Origin: an uncultured Lachnospiraceae bacterium
GTDB lineage: Bacteria > Bacillota > Clostridia > Lachnospirales > Lachnospiraceae
Direction: 5' to 3'
Length of the DNA: 64,000 bases
NCBI GenBank assembly: GCA_902476645.1
Contig: CABSEG010000006.1
Location: 15,047 to 79,046, forward strand
Position numbers and translations under genes: made by a program. Of the stretch, positions 1-7,522 are shown in pieces (position 1 is the stretch's first letter; every line of letters begins with the position of its first letter). The notes beneath the pieces are model-generated. The model searched no databases, had not been told where the DNA came from, and saw only the letters and a list, made by a program, of their open reading frames with translations.

Positions 1-586
1 TGTTGCTGTTCTTATAATATTTTTCTTTCCAAACCTGTTCAAAGAGCTGTTCCGAACTAATGACCTGTCCCCGGTTTTCACAGAGAATCCATAGAATGTC
101 AAACTCAATCGGGGTCAGAGTCAACTCTCTCTCATTATAAATACACTCATGGGTGCTCCGGTTCATTACCAGACCCGCAAAGTCCAAAATATCCTCCTGC
201 TGCTTAGCCCCTTCATTGTACTTCGTAAAGCGGCGCAGCTGCGCCTTCACTCTGGCCACCAATTCCAGCGGATTAAACGGCTTTGCAATATAGTCGTCTG
301 CTCCCAGTGTTAACCCATTAATTTTATCCATGTATTCCGTCTTAGCCGTCAGCATAATAACGGGAAACGTATAAGTCTCCCGAATTTTCTGCAAAATCGT
401 CAGCCCGTCAATGTCCGGCAGCATCACATCCAGGAGTGCCAGATCCGGCGCCTCTTCCCCGATGCTTTGGAGTGCCTCCCTTCCGTTGTAGCACTTCTTT
501 ACCGTATAATTCTCATTCTTCAGATACAGCTCTACCACATCTGCAATTTCCTGTTCATCATCTACAATTAAGATTTTACTCCCCAT
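1..586 (-). CDS. OmpR/PhoB-family response regulator, 3' end cut by window edge
   Basis: The frame read leftward from an ATG at 586 gives 195 residues before the edge. It starts MGSKILIVDDE and shows a full receiver domain: acidic pair D9/D10, phospho-acceptor D53 in the LLDVMLPD segment, the LTAK threonine block and the KPFNP lysine. A linker and the start of a winged-helix DNA-binding domain (LTLTPIEFDILWIL) follow. The order and wording resemble the VanR-like subgroup, usually about 230 residues, so roughly 35 residues are missing. The start is set by GGGAGGAATACC just upstream. It is a transcription factor phosphorylated by a sensor kinase, which would lie beyond the left edge. Which genes it controls cannot be seen. 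Confidence 0.93.
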   Translation of the reverse strand, partial: MGSKILIVDDEQEIADVVELYLKNENYTVKKCYNGREALQSIGEEAPDLALLDVMLPDIDGLTILQKIRETYTFPVIMLTAKTEYMDKINGLTLGADDYIAKPFNPLELVARVKAQLRRFTKYNEGAKQQEDILDFAGLVMNRSTHECIYNERELTLTPIEFDILWILCENRGQVISSEQLFEQVWKEKYYKNSN

Positions 587-609
587 GGTATTCCTCCCGT
601 TGCCCCTTT

Positions 610-2004
610 TTACAATTCGCAGTTGCCTACCGTACGCGGGAATGGTATTACGTCGCGGATGTTGGACATCCCCGTAAGGTACATCACGCACCTCTCAAAT
701 CCCAGTCCAAATCCTGCGTGTCTCGTGGACCCGTACTTTCTCAGATCCAGGTAAAAGCCGTAGTCCTCCTTGTTTAAACCCAGCTCATCCATTCTGGCCG
801 CCAGCTTATCATAGTCGTCCTCTCTCTGGCTTCCCCCGATGATCTCCCCGATGCCAGGCACCAGACAATCCATAGCCGCCACAGTCTTTCCGTCCTCATT
901 CAGCTTCATATAAAAGGCCTTGATTTCCTTGGGATAATCGGTCACAAAGACAGGACGCTTAAAGATCTGCTCTGTCAAATACCGTTCATGCTCTGTCTGC
1001 AAATCACACCCCCAAGATACCTTATATTCGAACTTATCGTTGTTTTTCTCCAGAAGTTCAATGGCTTCTGTATAGGTTACATGGGCAAACTCCGACTCAG
1101 CCACATGGTTTAATCGCTCCAGCAGTCCTTTATCCACAAAGGAGTTGAAAAATTGCATCTCCTCCGGCGCATGCTCCAGCACGTAGCGAATCACATATTT
1201 AATCATAGCCTCCGCCAGCATCATGTCATCCTTCAGATCCGCAAAGGCAATCTCCGGCTCGATCATCCAAAATTCGGCCGCATGGCGGGTGGTATTGGAA
1301 TTCTCTGCACGGAAGGTGGGCCCAAAGGTGTAGATATTCCGAAAGGCCTGGGCATAAGTCTCCCCATTTAACTGTCCGGAAACGGTCAGATTCGTCTCCT
1401 TACCGAAAAAGTCCTTGCTGTAATCAATCGCGCCATCTTCCTTTTTGGGAGGATTGTTCAAATCCAGGGTCGTCACCTGAAACATTTCTCCCGCTCCCTC
1501 ACAGTCACTTCCCGTGATCAGGGGTGTATGCACATAGACGAAATCCCTCTCCTGGAAAAACTTATGAATAGCATAAGCCGTCAGCGACCGTACGCGAAAT
1601 ACTGCCTGAAAAGCATTGGTTCTGGGGCGCAGATGGGAAATGGTACGAAGATACTCAAAAGTATGTCTCTTTTTCTGAAGGGGATAGTCCGGCGTGGACG
1701 CTCCCTCCACAGTCACCTGATCTGCCTGAATCTCAAAGGGCTGCTTAGCCTGAGGCGTGGGAACCAAAATTCCTGTCACAATCACCGCCGCTCCCACATT
1801 CAGCTTAGAAATCTCCGCAAAATTATCCATCTTGTCATGGTACACCACCTGAAGCGGCTCAAAAAAAGTTCCGTCATGCAGCACCAGGAATCCAAAGGTC
1901 TTGGAATCCCGGATACTCCTAAGCCATCCTCCCACTGTAACCTTCTGATTCAGGTATGCCTCCCTGTTTCTAAAAATCTCTCTAACCGTTGTCAACTCCA
2001 TCAT
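610..2004 (-). CDS. asnS: asparaginyl-tRNA synthetase
   Basis: Class IIb aminoacyl-tRNA synthetase, 464 residues, the usual length. It charges tRNA-Asn with asparagine in the cytosol. The N-terminal OB-fold anticodon-binding domain covers about residues 15-105 (VGGWLRSIRDSKTFGFLVLHDG). The catalytic domain follows, with motif 2 (FRAENSNTTRHAAEFWMIEPE) and motif 3 (GFGLGFERCVMYLTG) clear near the C-terminus. The ASN rather than ASP assignment rests on this TTRHAAEFWMIEPE wording. AAAGGAG sits 6 bases before the first of two ATG codons. The gene has its own promoter. No T-box specifier or antiterminator was recognised in its 117-base leader, although T-boxes are common on synthetase genes in Firmicutes. 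Confidence 0.97.
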   Translation of the reverse strand: MMELTTVREIFRNREAYLNQKVTVGGWLRSIRDSKTFGFLVLHDGTFFEPLQVVYHDKMDNFAEISKLNVGAAVIVTGILVPTPQAKQPFEIQADQVTVEGASTPDYPLQKKRHTFEYLRTISHLRPRTNAFQAVFRVRSLTAYAIHKFFQERDFVYVHTPLITGSDCEGAGEMFQVTTLDLNNPPKKEDGAIDYSKDFFGKETNLTVSGQLNGETYAQAFRNIYTFGPTFRAENSNTTRHAAEFWMIEPEIAFADLKDDMMLAEAMIKYVIRYVLEHAPEEMQFFNSFVDKGLLERLNHVAESEFAHVTYTEAIELLEKNNDKFEYKVSWGCDLQTEHERYLTEQIFKRPVFVTDYPKEIKAFYMKLNEDGKTVAAMDCLVPGIGEIIGGSQREDDYDKLAARMDELGLNKEDYGFYLDLRKYGSTRHAGFGLGFERCVMYLTGMSNIRDVIPFPRTVGNCEL

Positions 2005-2127
2005 TTTGAACTCCTTTGTTCTATTCCATATTCTGTTTTGATCTCTTTGTCCTTCTTGATCAGGACTTCTTCTTTTTCACTTGCGGGAAACTTTTCCCCT
2101 AAAGACAGTCTGCCCGCTTCTGTGCCC

Positions 2128-2156
2128 ATTATATCTTATAATGAGGCGGGGTGCAA
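2128..2156 (-). promoter_or_regulatory. sigma-A promoter of asnS
   Basis: On the minus strand TTGCAC (2151-2156) is followed by a 17-base spacer and TATAAT (2128-2133). Transcription would start near 2121 and give a leader of about 117 bases with one small hairpin (GGGAAA-AG-TTTCCC, near 2086-2099). Confidence 0.7.
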
Positions 2157-2294
2157 CCGAAGCCGACACATTTTTACGGAATCAAGGCCCAATTTCATAC
2201 CACCCATGCTCCGCAGTATCCCACACGGAGTTTATGACTTTCAATGGAAAACATAGACAGGGCAGAAGCCTAAACCTTTGGCCTTCCGTAATCT

Positions 2295-2954
2295 CTATTC
2301 TGACATTCTATAATGTCCAACTATATCTGACCTGCTCTCCAGGATATCCTGTTCATATGCGGTCTGCATGGGGCCATTATGGTGAATGACATAGGGAACG
2401 CCATTTCTGTTTCTCCGGTCCGAGACAATTCCGATATGATTTTCAAAAACCACAATGTCACCCCCTTGCCACTCTTCTATTGACGCCACCTCCGTAGTCA
2501 AGCCAATGGCCGTGTTTGCGAAAAATATCTTTAGATTTTTTACACGCCGGAAATCAATAAGAATATCCGGCTGTTCTATAGGATAATCATCCGGGTTTTT
2601 CGCAATATCTCTCGAAACCAATTCCATCAGGTCATATCCCGCCCATTTCAATGCATAAGCAACCACATCTGTACAAACACCATATCCGTCATCTGGATAT
2701 CCGGATGTGTAATATTTACTTTTATATTTCGGTTCTGTCGCCACGTAAGCCAGCGCCCCTTGCAGGATATCCGACTGATCATCAATACCGTCGCCATCTT
2801 TGTCTATGGAGCTTTGTATTCGATCTATGACAGCGTCATACTGGTTGGCAGGGCGCACGGCAGAAGTTTTCTGGTAATGGAAAAGTACATAAACACATAT
2901 ACAGACAATAAAACAAAGACATATTATAAATGACACACGTAAACCTTTTTTCAT
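2295..2954 (-). CDS. exported DUF1287 (YijF-like) protein
   Basis: About 219 residues with an N-terminal membrane or signal segment (VSFIICLCFIVCICVYVLF). The body matches the DUF1287/YijF family: GVCTDVVAYALKWAGYDL with the likely nucleophile cysteine, DFRRVKNLKIFF, then GGDIVVFENHIGIVSDRR with a histidine, and a closing GHYRM. The family is thought to share the NlpC/P60 cysteine peptidase fold and to act on the cell wall, but its substrate is unknown. An insert of acidic DKDGDGIDDQSD, which resembles a calcium-binding loop, lies before the core. Start chosen at the second ATG because AGAGG sits 7 bases upstream of it. It stands alone between asnS and queT. Confidence 0.8.
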   Translation of the reverse strand: MKKGLRVSFIICLCFIVCICVYVLFHYQKTSAVRPANQYDAVIDRIQSSIDKDGDGIDDQSDILQGALAYVATEPKYKSKYYTSGYPDDGYGVCTDVVAYALKWAGYDLMELVSRDIAKNPDDYPIEQPDILIDFRRVKNLKIFFANTAIGLTTEVASIEEWQGGDIVVFENHIGIVSDRRNRNGVPYVIHHNGPMQTAYEQDILESRSDIVGHYRMSE

Positions 2955-3125
2955 ATGCATTCCTCTTTACAAATTTCGATAAATTGGAGATGCCCTGTCA
3001 TTTTCTTCCGGGCCTTTCTCTAAAGAGTCAGGTTTTTCCTCTTTTTATGCCTGACCCCGGCATTTTCCGAATTCTTTATACTCTACCTGCTATGCCAACA
3101 AAGTATGTTTCATTTTCCATATTAT

Positions 3126-3154
3126 AAAGGACGGAACATTTAAGCCCGTCCTTT
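3126..3154 (-). terminator. hairpin after queT
   Basis: Nine-base perfect stem AAAGGACGG / CCGTCCTTT just after the queT stop. On the minus strand the tail is only TTTATAAT, so termination may be weak. On the plus strand it is followed by a T run. Confidence 0.5.
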
Positions 3155-3159
3155 TTCCA

Positions 3160-3642
3160 TCATGATCCAAATATTCTATTCTCATAGCGACGCAGCGCAA
3201 ACAGCAGCACCATACCCAACACTCCGCAGGAAAGAATCTCGCCAGCCCCTACCGTAAGGCGCATCAGCCAGATGGGAAGATTCTCCCCGTAGCCGTAATA
3301 GAGTACCAATGGTACCACCAGAGTATTCGCCACAATGGGAGGCACTGGCACCAGCCACATTCTTTTCCGAAGCGCATAGGAGCCCAGCGCTCCCACCAGA
3401 GTTGCCAGACTTCCAAATACAACATCGACCGGTATGGCTCCGCCCAGCAGATTTGCAATCAGACACCCCACAAACAGCCCCGGAATAGCTGCAGGCGTAA
3501 AGAAGGGCAAAATCGTCAGCGCCTCCGAGATACGCACTTGCACGCCTCCGAATCCAAAGGGCGCAAAAAGCAAGGTTACCACCACATAAATCGCCCCAAT
3601 CAGGGCTGCCTGCGCAATCAGTACTACTTTTTTGTTTTTCAT
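3160..3642 (-). CDS. queT: QueT-family queuosine precursor ECF transporter S component
   Basis: A 160-residue membrane protein with about five or six hydrophobic helices. The N-terminal AQAALIGAIYVVVTLLFAPF and the VQVRISEALTILPFFTPAAIPG segment are typical of the QueT family (COG4708), the substrate-binding S component of energy-coupling-factor transporters that import preQ1 or related deazapurines for tRNA queuosine modification. The energising EcfA/EcfT module is not in the window, as expected for a shared module. AAAGGAG lies 8 bases before the ATG. A structured leader with its own promoter precedes the gene (3670-3792), which supports control by the imported ligand. Confidence 0.9.
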   Translation of the reverse strand: MKNKKVVLIAQAALIGAIYVVVTLLFAPFGFGGVQVRISEALTILPFFTPAAIPGLFVGCLIANLLGGAIPVDVVFGSLATLVGALGSYALRKRMWLVPVPPIVANTLVVPLVLYYGYGENLPIWLMRLTVGAGEILSCGVLGMVLLFALRRYENRIFGS

Positions 3643-3669
3643 TGATTATTCTCCTTTAGTTTTGTTTTA

Positions 3670-3751
3670 CGTGTGGAAGGTCTCGAACACACGATTCATT
3701 TAACGCCGGAAATCGGCGGCAAGCCCGATAGACCTTGGTTTTGTGGGCTTG
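3670..3751 (-). promoter_or_regulatory. structured queT leader, candidate preQ1-type riboswitch
   Basis: The transcribed minus strand can fold into three hairpins. The first (3745-3751 with 3720-3726) is a 7-bp stem CAAGCCC/GGGCTTG with an 18-base loop. The second (3714-3718 with 3704-3708) is CGCCG/CGGCG. The third (3688-3693 with 3670-3675) is CGTGTG/CACACG with a 12-base loop. The loop of the first holds AAGGTCT (3730-3736) and the loop of the third holds AGACCTT (3677-3683), perfectly complementary over 7 bases. queT genes are known targets of preQ1 riboswitches, and a loop paired to a distal 3' segment with a hairpin between is closest to the preQ1-III plan. The class is not proven. The ribosome binding site lies about 20 bases further downstream. 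Confidence 0.6.
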
Positions 3752-3763
3752 GCAACGTTTGTT

Positions 3764-3792
3764 AGTATAACACGATAAGAATATAAAAGCAA
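3764..3792 (-). promoter_or_regulatory. sigma-A promoter of queT leader
   Basis: Minus strand TTGCTT (3787-3792), 17-base spacer, TATACT (3764-3769) with an extended TG one base before it. Predicted start near 3757, six bases before the first hairpin of the leader. Confidence 0.75.
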
Positions 3793-3930
3793 GAAAAGTT
3801 ACCAAAAAAGTACCGCCAAATCTCCCATGACCTCACGGCGAAGATGCCCTGTCCAGCCTAATCACAATGCATATAACCCCGGGAAAGCAGATATCTTAGT
3901 TCTTAGATAAGGTAAAAACGGAAAAGGAAT

Positions 3931-3959
3931 TGACACTTCCCACTCTCTTCCGTATAATC
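3931..3959 (+). promoter_or_regulatory. consensus sigma-A promoter
   Basis: Perfect TTGACA (3931-3936), 17-base spacer and perfect TATAAT (3954-3959). It drives the DUF368 gene at 3995 with a leader of about 30 bases. It is the strongest promoter match in the window. Confidence 0.9.
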
Positions 3960-3994
3960 GGAAATAATTATACTCAGAAAGGTATCTCGATGAT

Positions 3995-4810
3995 ATGAAA
4001 AATAATTCCATTTTTACAGCCCTCAAAGGAATCCTTGTGGGCGGCACCATGTTAGTGCCCGGAGTAAGCGGCGGATCAATGGCTATGATTTTGGGAGTCT
4101 ATGACAAACTGGTTTCCTCTGTCAGTTCTTTTACAAAAGATAAGCGTAAAAATGCCCTGTTTCTTGCGCTTTTTTCCCTTGGCGGAATCCTTGGTATGCT
4201 GCTATTGGCAAGACCTATCTTATGGCTAATAGAGCAGTATACCCTGCCTATGATGTATTTCTTTCTGGGTGCAGTGGCAGGCGGAGTACCACTTATTCTG
4301 CACCAAGCTGAGGTGAAAAAGATTTCATGGAAGTCCCTTATCTATGTGGCCGCCGGTTTGTTGGTGGTCTGCCTCTTTGCGGTTCTTCCCACCGGGGACT
4401 TTCAGTCAAGCATGGAAGCGGGGCCAGTCAGTTTCTTTCTGCTTATGCTCTCCGGTTTTATCGCAGCCGTAGCACTGGTTTTGCCCGGAATCAGCGTCTC
4501 CTATCTTCTATTGCTTATGGGACTCTATGATGAAACCATGCGTGCAATCAGTGAGCTTTACCTGCCCTTTCTAATCCCGCTGGGAATTGGCCTTTTGCTG
4601 GGTATCGTACTTACCACGAAGCTATTAGAACACGCTATGGCCAAATATCCGCAGCCTACTTACCTGATCATTCTTGGTTTTGTACTGGGTTCCCTGGCAG
4701 AAGTATTTCCAGGCATCCCCGCTCTCCCCCAGCTCCCTCTTTGTATTCTCATGCTTGCGGCAGGCTTTACCATCATTCGCCTGCTTTCAAAAAAAGAAAT
4801 GGAGGGATAA
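3995..4810 (+). CDS. DUF368 (PopT-type) polyprenyl-phosphate transporter
   Basis: A 271-residue integral membrane protein of about eight helices. It carries the family's N-terminal signature GTMLVPGVSGGSMAMILGVYD and a second, related block VALVLPGISVSYLLLLMGLYD near residue 165, giving the internal two-fold repeat typical of DUF368. Members of this family have been shown to return undecaprenyl phosphate across the membrane for cell-wall synthesis; specificity here is inferred. The start is the ATG at 3995. An ATG five bases earlier meets a stop at once. AGAAAGG lies 12 bases upstream. It is monocistronic between a consensus promoter and a strong terminator, so expression is probably high and constitutive. 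Confidence 0.88.
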   Translation: MKNNSIFTALKGILVGGTMLVPGVSGGSMAMILGVYDKLVSSVSSFTKDKRKNALFLALFSLGGILGMLLLARPILWLIEQYTLPMMYFFLGAVAGGVPLILHQAEVKKISWKSLIYVAAGLLVVCLFAVLPTGDFQSSMEAGPVSFFLLMLSGFIAAVALVLPGISVSYLLLLMGLYDETMRAISELYLPFLIPLGIGLLLGIVLTTKLLEHAMAKYPQPTYLIILGFVLGSLAEVFPGIPALPQLPLCILMLAAGFTIIRLLSKKEMEG

Positions 4811-4946
4811 GAAACCGTTTCTTGTCTACAAACCTGAAAAAAAGTCACCTGTAAAAAAACAGATATGTATTCCCGACTCCTGCAATACAAAGAAAACGAA
4901 AGACTAAAAAAATATAAGTTAAGCTCATTCCTATTGATCTGCCTCT

Positions 4947-4990
4947 AAAAAAAGACCAAAAGCAGTTTTCTGGGCTTTCGGTCTTTTTTT
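4947..4990 (+). terminator. intrinsic terminator after the DUF368 gene
   Basis: Stem AAAAAAAGACC(A/G)AAAGC with its complement, one mismatch, ending in a run of seven T. The A-rich left arm makes it usable on both strands. The 135 bases between the gene and the hairpin hold no recognisable gene. Confidence 0.85.
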
Positions 4991-5101
4991 CTCATCAAAT
5001 AAAATCAAGAAAAAATCTACTTATTTTACGTCCCCTTCATGTGACCATTTCCATTATTCTATATTTAAGAATACCTTTCGTTATATTAACTAAAATTAAT
5101 G

Positions 5102-5130
5102 TTGATTACACCAAATTATCAGTATATAAT
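5102..5130 (+). promoter_or_regulatory. sigma-A promoter upstream of the broken LRR gene
   Basis: TTGATT (5102-5107), 17-base spacer, TATAAT (5125-5130). An AAAGGAAG ribosome-binding-like site follows at about 5163. Promoter and ribosome site survive although the coding start they should serve does not. Confidence 0.65.
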
Positions 5131-5287
5131 AAAGTCAAGGTAAAACATAGTACGGATTTCAGAAAGGAAGGTGTGCCTAAAGTTTGCGTGAAAAATAATG
5201 GCTGCTTTTTCAAAGCCATATCTCTACAAAAGCTCTTGACTTGCAAGGATCATTCGGTGATGCAGTCATGAGCGACAAGGTTTTGGA

Positions 5288-6343
5288 AATGATGAAAACG
5301 GAATCCCCGATGAAACCCTGTACAAAGAAATCTTAAAAGCACTCGGTAAAAAAGCGAATGAAACCTTCACTAAGCAGGAAACGGAAAGTCTCACAGAACT
5401 GGATGTGCGTACCTCCGTAAAAACGTTAAAGGGAATCGGAAATTTAAGCCAGTTGGAGAGTCTATGCATCATGAGCCAGTATCATTTAAAGAGTCTTAAA
5501 GGAGTAGAAAACCTTTATAAACTGGTATATCTGGATGTGTCTTATAATAAAATAAAGTCTTTAAAACCCGTGCGAAATCTGACGAATCTGGAATATCTTA
5601 CCGTGGATTTCAATCGCCTGACGAGTTTGGAGGGAGTAGAAAATCTCAAAAATCTGAAAGGTTTGAGTGCAGGCTGGAATAAGATTACCAGCCTGAAGCC
5701 GCTGAAAGGCTTGACAAACCTGGAGCGCGTGTGGATGGATAACAATAACCTGAAAAGCCTGAATGGGATTCAAAACGCAAAGAATATGAACCAGTTAAGA
5801 GTAGCCGGTAATCATCTTACTTCTGTAACTGCGTTAAAAGAACTGAAAAATCTGGAGCAGCTGTATTTAGGTTACAATAAGATCAAAAAGCTTCCGAATA
5901 TAAAGAATTTCAAAAAATTAAGGTATTACTATTGTAATCTTTATCACAACCGCTTATCAGAAAAAGAAATCCGAAAAAAGCTGCCAGACAGATTTTTAAA
6001 AAAAGGAAAAGCGAAAAAAGAATGGCTGGAGACTCAGATAGACTACCAAAACCTAAACGCTGAAGTCACCTTACTGGAGCCTAAGAGTGCGAAAAAGATC
6101 CGCAAAGACACCACAAGAATCGTAGGGCGTACCATGAAAAATGCCTATGTGGAGCTGTATTGCCCAACAAAAGACGAGTCTTCCAAACGGGTAAAAGCGG
6201 ACAAGAACGGGAAATTTGTATTGGACGGTCTGGATCTTAGGGAGTTTGCAGGAAGAAATGTACAGTTTTGGATTATCTTTCGTACCAAGAGTGGAGAAAA
6301 CAAAGGCACTCTATCATATAATGAGTTTCTGGTCAGCAAATAA
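5288..6343 (+). pseudogene. N-terminally decayed leucine-rich-repeat surface protein
   Basis: The frame encodes about eight 22-residue internalin-like repeats (LxxLxxLxxLxxN.I.SLKPLKGLTNL) and a C-terminal immunoglobulin-like domain (about the last 90 residues, with IVGRTMKNAYVELYC and KADKNGKFVLDGL). It is a clear paralogue of the intact LRR protein at 44052-45278. Homology begins at 5288 (NDENGIPDETLYK), but the frame opens only at a TGA at 5270 and has no ATG, GTG or TTG before a GTG at 5405. The signal peptide is missing. The 5172-5271 stretch reads through another frame to a stop and has no hydrophobic segment. I infer deletion or frameshift of the 5' end. Translation from GTG 5405 would give a 312-residue protein that could not be secreted. 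Confidence 0.7.
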
Positions 6344-6422
6344 GGATCTGACAAAGGAATCTCAACAAAGGACCAAATAAAGCTCACTTATTAAACCTTT
6401 GTCCGAATATGGATGTTCCAAA

Positions 6423-6462
6423 CCGGGCCAGATATGATTCAAACGAATCATATCTGGCTCGG
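6423..6462. terminator. strong bidirectional terminator
   Basis: An 18-bp stem (6423-6440 with 6445-6462, one G-T pair) with an AAAC loop, then AAATTTTTT. It separates the LRR remnant from the convergent AraC remnant. Confidence 0.85.
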
Positions 6463-6469
6463 AAATTTT

Positions 6470-6866
6470 TTACGCCTGCTCCATCCCTTCGTTTTGTCGG
6501 TACCATTTTGGCGTCACTCCCACATAGCGTTTAAAGGCGCGGCTCATGGTCAGATAATGGTTGTAACCGACTTTTTCTGAGATCTCTTTCAGGCTCAGAT
6601 CCGTAGAGACAATCAATTCCTTCACCTTGGCAATTCTGCATTTGTGCACATAGTCCAAAAATCCTTCCTGCAACTGGCGTTCCTGTAAAAGTCCTGTCAA
6701 GTATTTTTGCAGCTCCTTCAGGCTTTTAGAGACCAGTCGATTCTTATCCAATCTCTCGAAACTTTCCCCCTGGCTTTTTAAATTCATCCGCACCGTATCG
6801 ATCAGATTAGAAACCTCGTCCGGATGTTCCAGAAATTTGGCAATATAGCATTTTTTTCACATCCAT
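6470..6866 (-). pseudogene. AraC-type regulator C-terminal remnant with frameshift
   Basis: The last 107 codons form an intact AraC/XylS double helix-turn-helix (FLDYVHKCRIAKVKELI, LSLKEISEKVGYNHYLTMSRAFKRYVGVTPKWYR). The open frame begins only at a GTG at 6793 with no ribosome site. Upstream, sense continues (YIAKFLEHPDEVSNLIDTV), then a seven-T tract at 6851-6857 puts the preceding MDVKK out of phase by one base. No ligand-binding or receiver domain remains, as the sigma factor gene starts at 7006. I read it as a truncated, frameshifted remnant of an AraC or YesN-type regulator. A small stand-alone DNA-binding protein is possible but less likely. Confidence 0.7.
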
Positions 6867-7005
6867 TGCAACAATCCCCCGCTTTTTATACACTATATTT
6901 ACGTAACAGCAAAACCGTACCGTGCCCGAAGCTTCCAACAGCCGGGTTATGAAAAAGAAACATGTATGGCATTTATTTCGTCGACGAGGAAAAAGAGGTG
7001 AGCTT

Positions 7006-7509
7006 ATGGAGGAATGTCAGGCCTATGTACGTAAAGCCCGGTTGGGTGACGCCGGAGCTTTTTCTAAACTGTATGAAGAGTATTATCAGGATCTCTATCG
7101 TTTTGCTCTCTATACCCTGAGAAACAGCCATGACGCAGAGGATGCGGTGAGCGAGGCGGTGACAGATGCCTATGCCCAAATCAGAGAGCTGCGAAAGGCA
7201 AGCGCCTTTCGCCCCTGGATCTTTCGCATCCTGGTGGCCAAATGTAAGCGCCAGCTGAGGGGGTATATGACGAAGCCCGCCCCTCTGCCGGAAGAATTCG
7301 CAGATCCCGGAAGGGATCTCTGTGAAGACTTGGATGTGAGAAAGGCTTTCTTCTGCCTTTCCGATGAGGAACGCCTGATTTTGGCGCTAAATCTGTTTGC
7401 CGGGTATACCAGCAAGGAGATCGGCAAAGAGCTACATATGAACCCAAATACCGTCCGCTCCCGCCAGAGTCGGGCTTTAAAGAAAATGGAAGAGATTCTG
7501 ACCTTGTAA
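7006..7509 (+). CDS. ECF-type RNA polymerase sigma factor
   Basis: 167 residues. Region 2 (AFSKLYEEYYQDLYRFALYTLRNSHDAEDAVSEAV) lies at about 15-60 and region 4 (LSDEERLILALNLFAGYTSKEIGKELHMNPNTVRSRQSRAL) at about 105-155, the layout of extracytoplasmic-function sigma factors. Start chosen at ATG 7006, which has GAGGTGAG five bases upstream. An upstream in-frame ATG at 6922 has no ribosome site and adds basic, non-homologous residues. It is followed after 13 bases by a membrane-anchored beta-propeller gene, the usual place for its anti-sigma factor. Target promoters are unknown and no convincing auto-regulated promoter was found. Confidence 0.9.
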   Translation: MEECQAYVRKARLGDAGAFSKLYEEYYQDLYRFALYTLRNSHDAEDAVSEAVTDAYAQIRELRKASAFRPWIFRILVAKCKRQLRGYMTKPAPLPEEFADPGRDLCEDLDVRKAFFCLSDEERLILALNLFAGYTSKEIGKELHMNPNTVRSRQSRALKKMEEILTL

Positions 7510-7522
7510 AGGAGGTAGTACT

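Noticed and set aside
1528..2256. 242-codon open frame opposite asnS
   Set aside because: It is the antisense shadow of asnS and its upstream region, without a ribosome site or a sensible protein.
2005..2290. T-box riboswitch for asnS
   Set aside because: No AGGGTGGNACCGCG-type T-box sequence on the minus strand. The 117-base leader is short and has only one weak hairpin.
3676..3700. tRNA-like TTCGA element in the queT leader
   Set aside because: GTGTGTTCGAGAC resembles a T arm, but its stem does not pair as a tRNA would and no acceptor or anticodon arm fits.
5041..5271. 76-codon open frame before the LRR remnant
   Set aside because: It spans the promoter boxes and stops at the point where LRR homology begins in another frame. 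It has no hydrophobic segment or family match.
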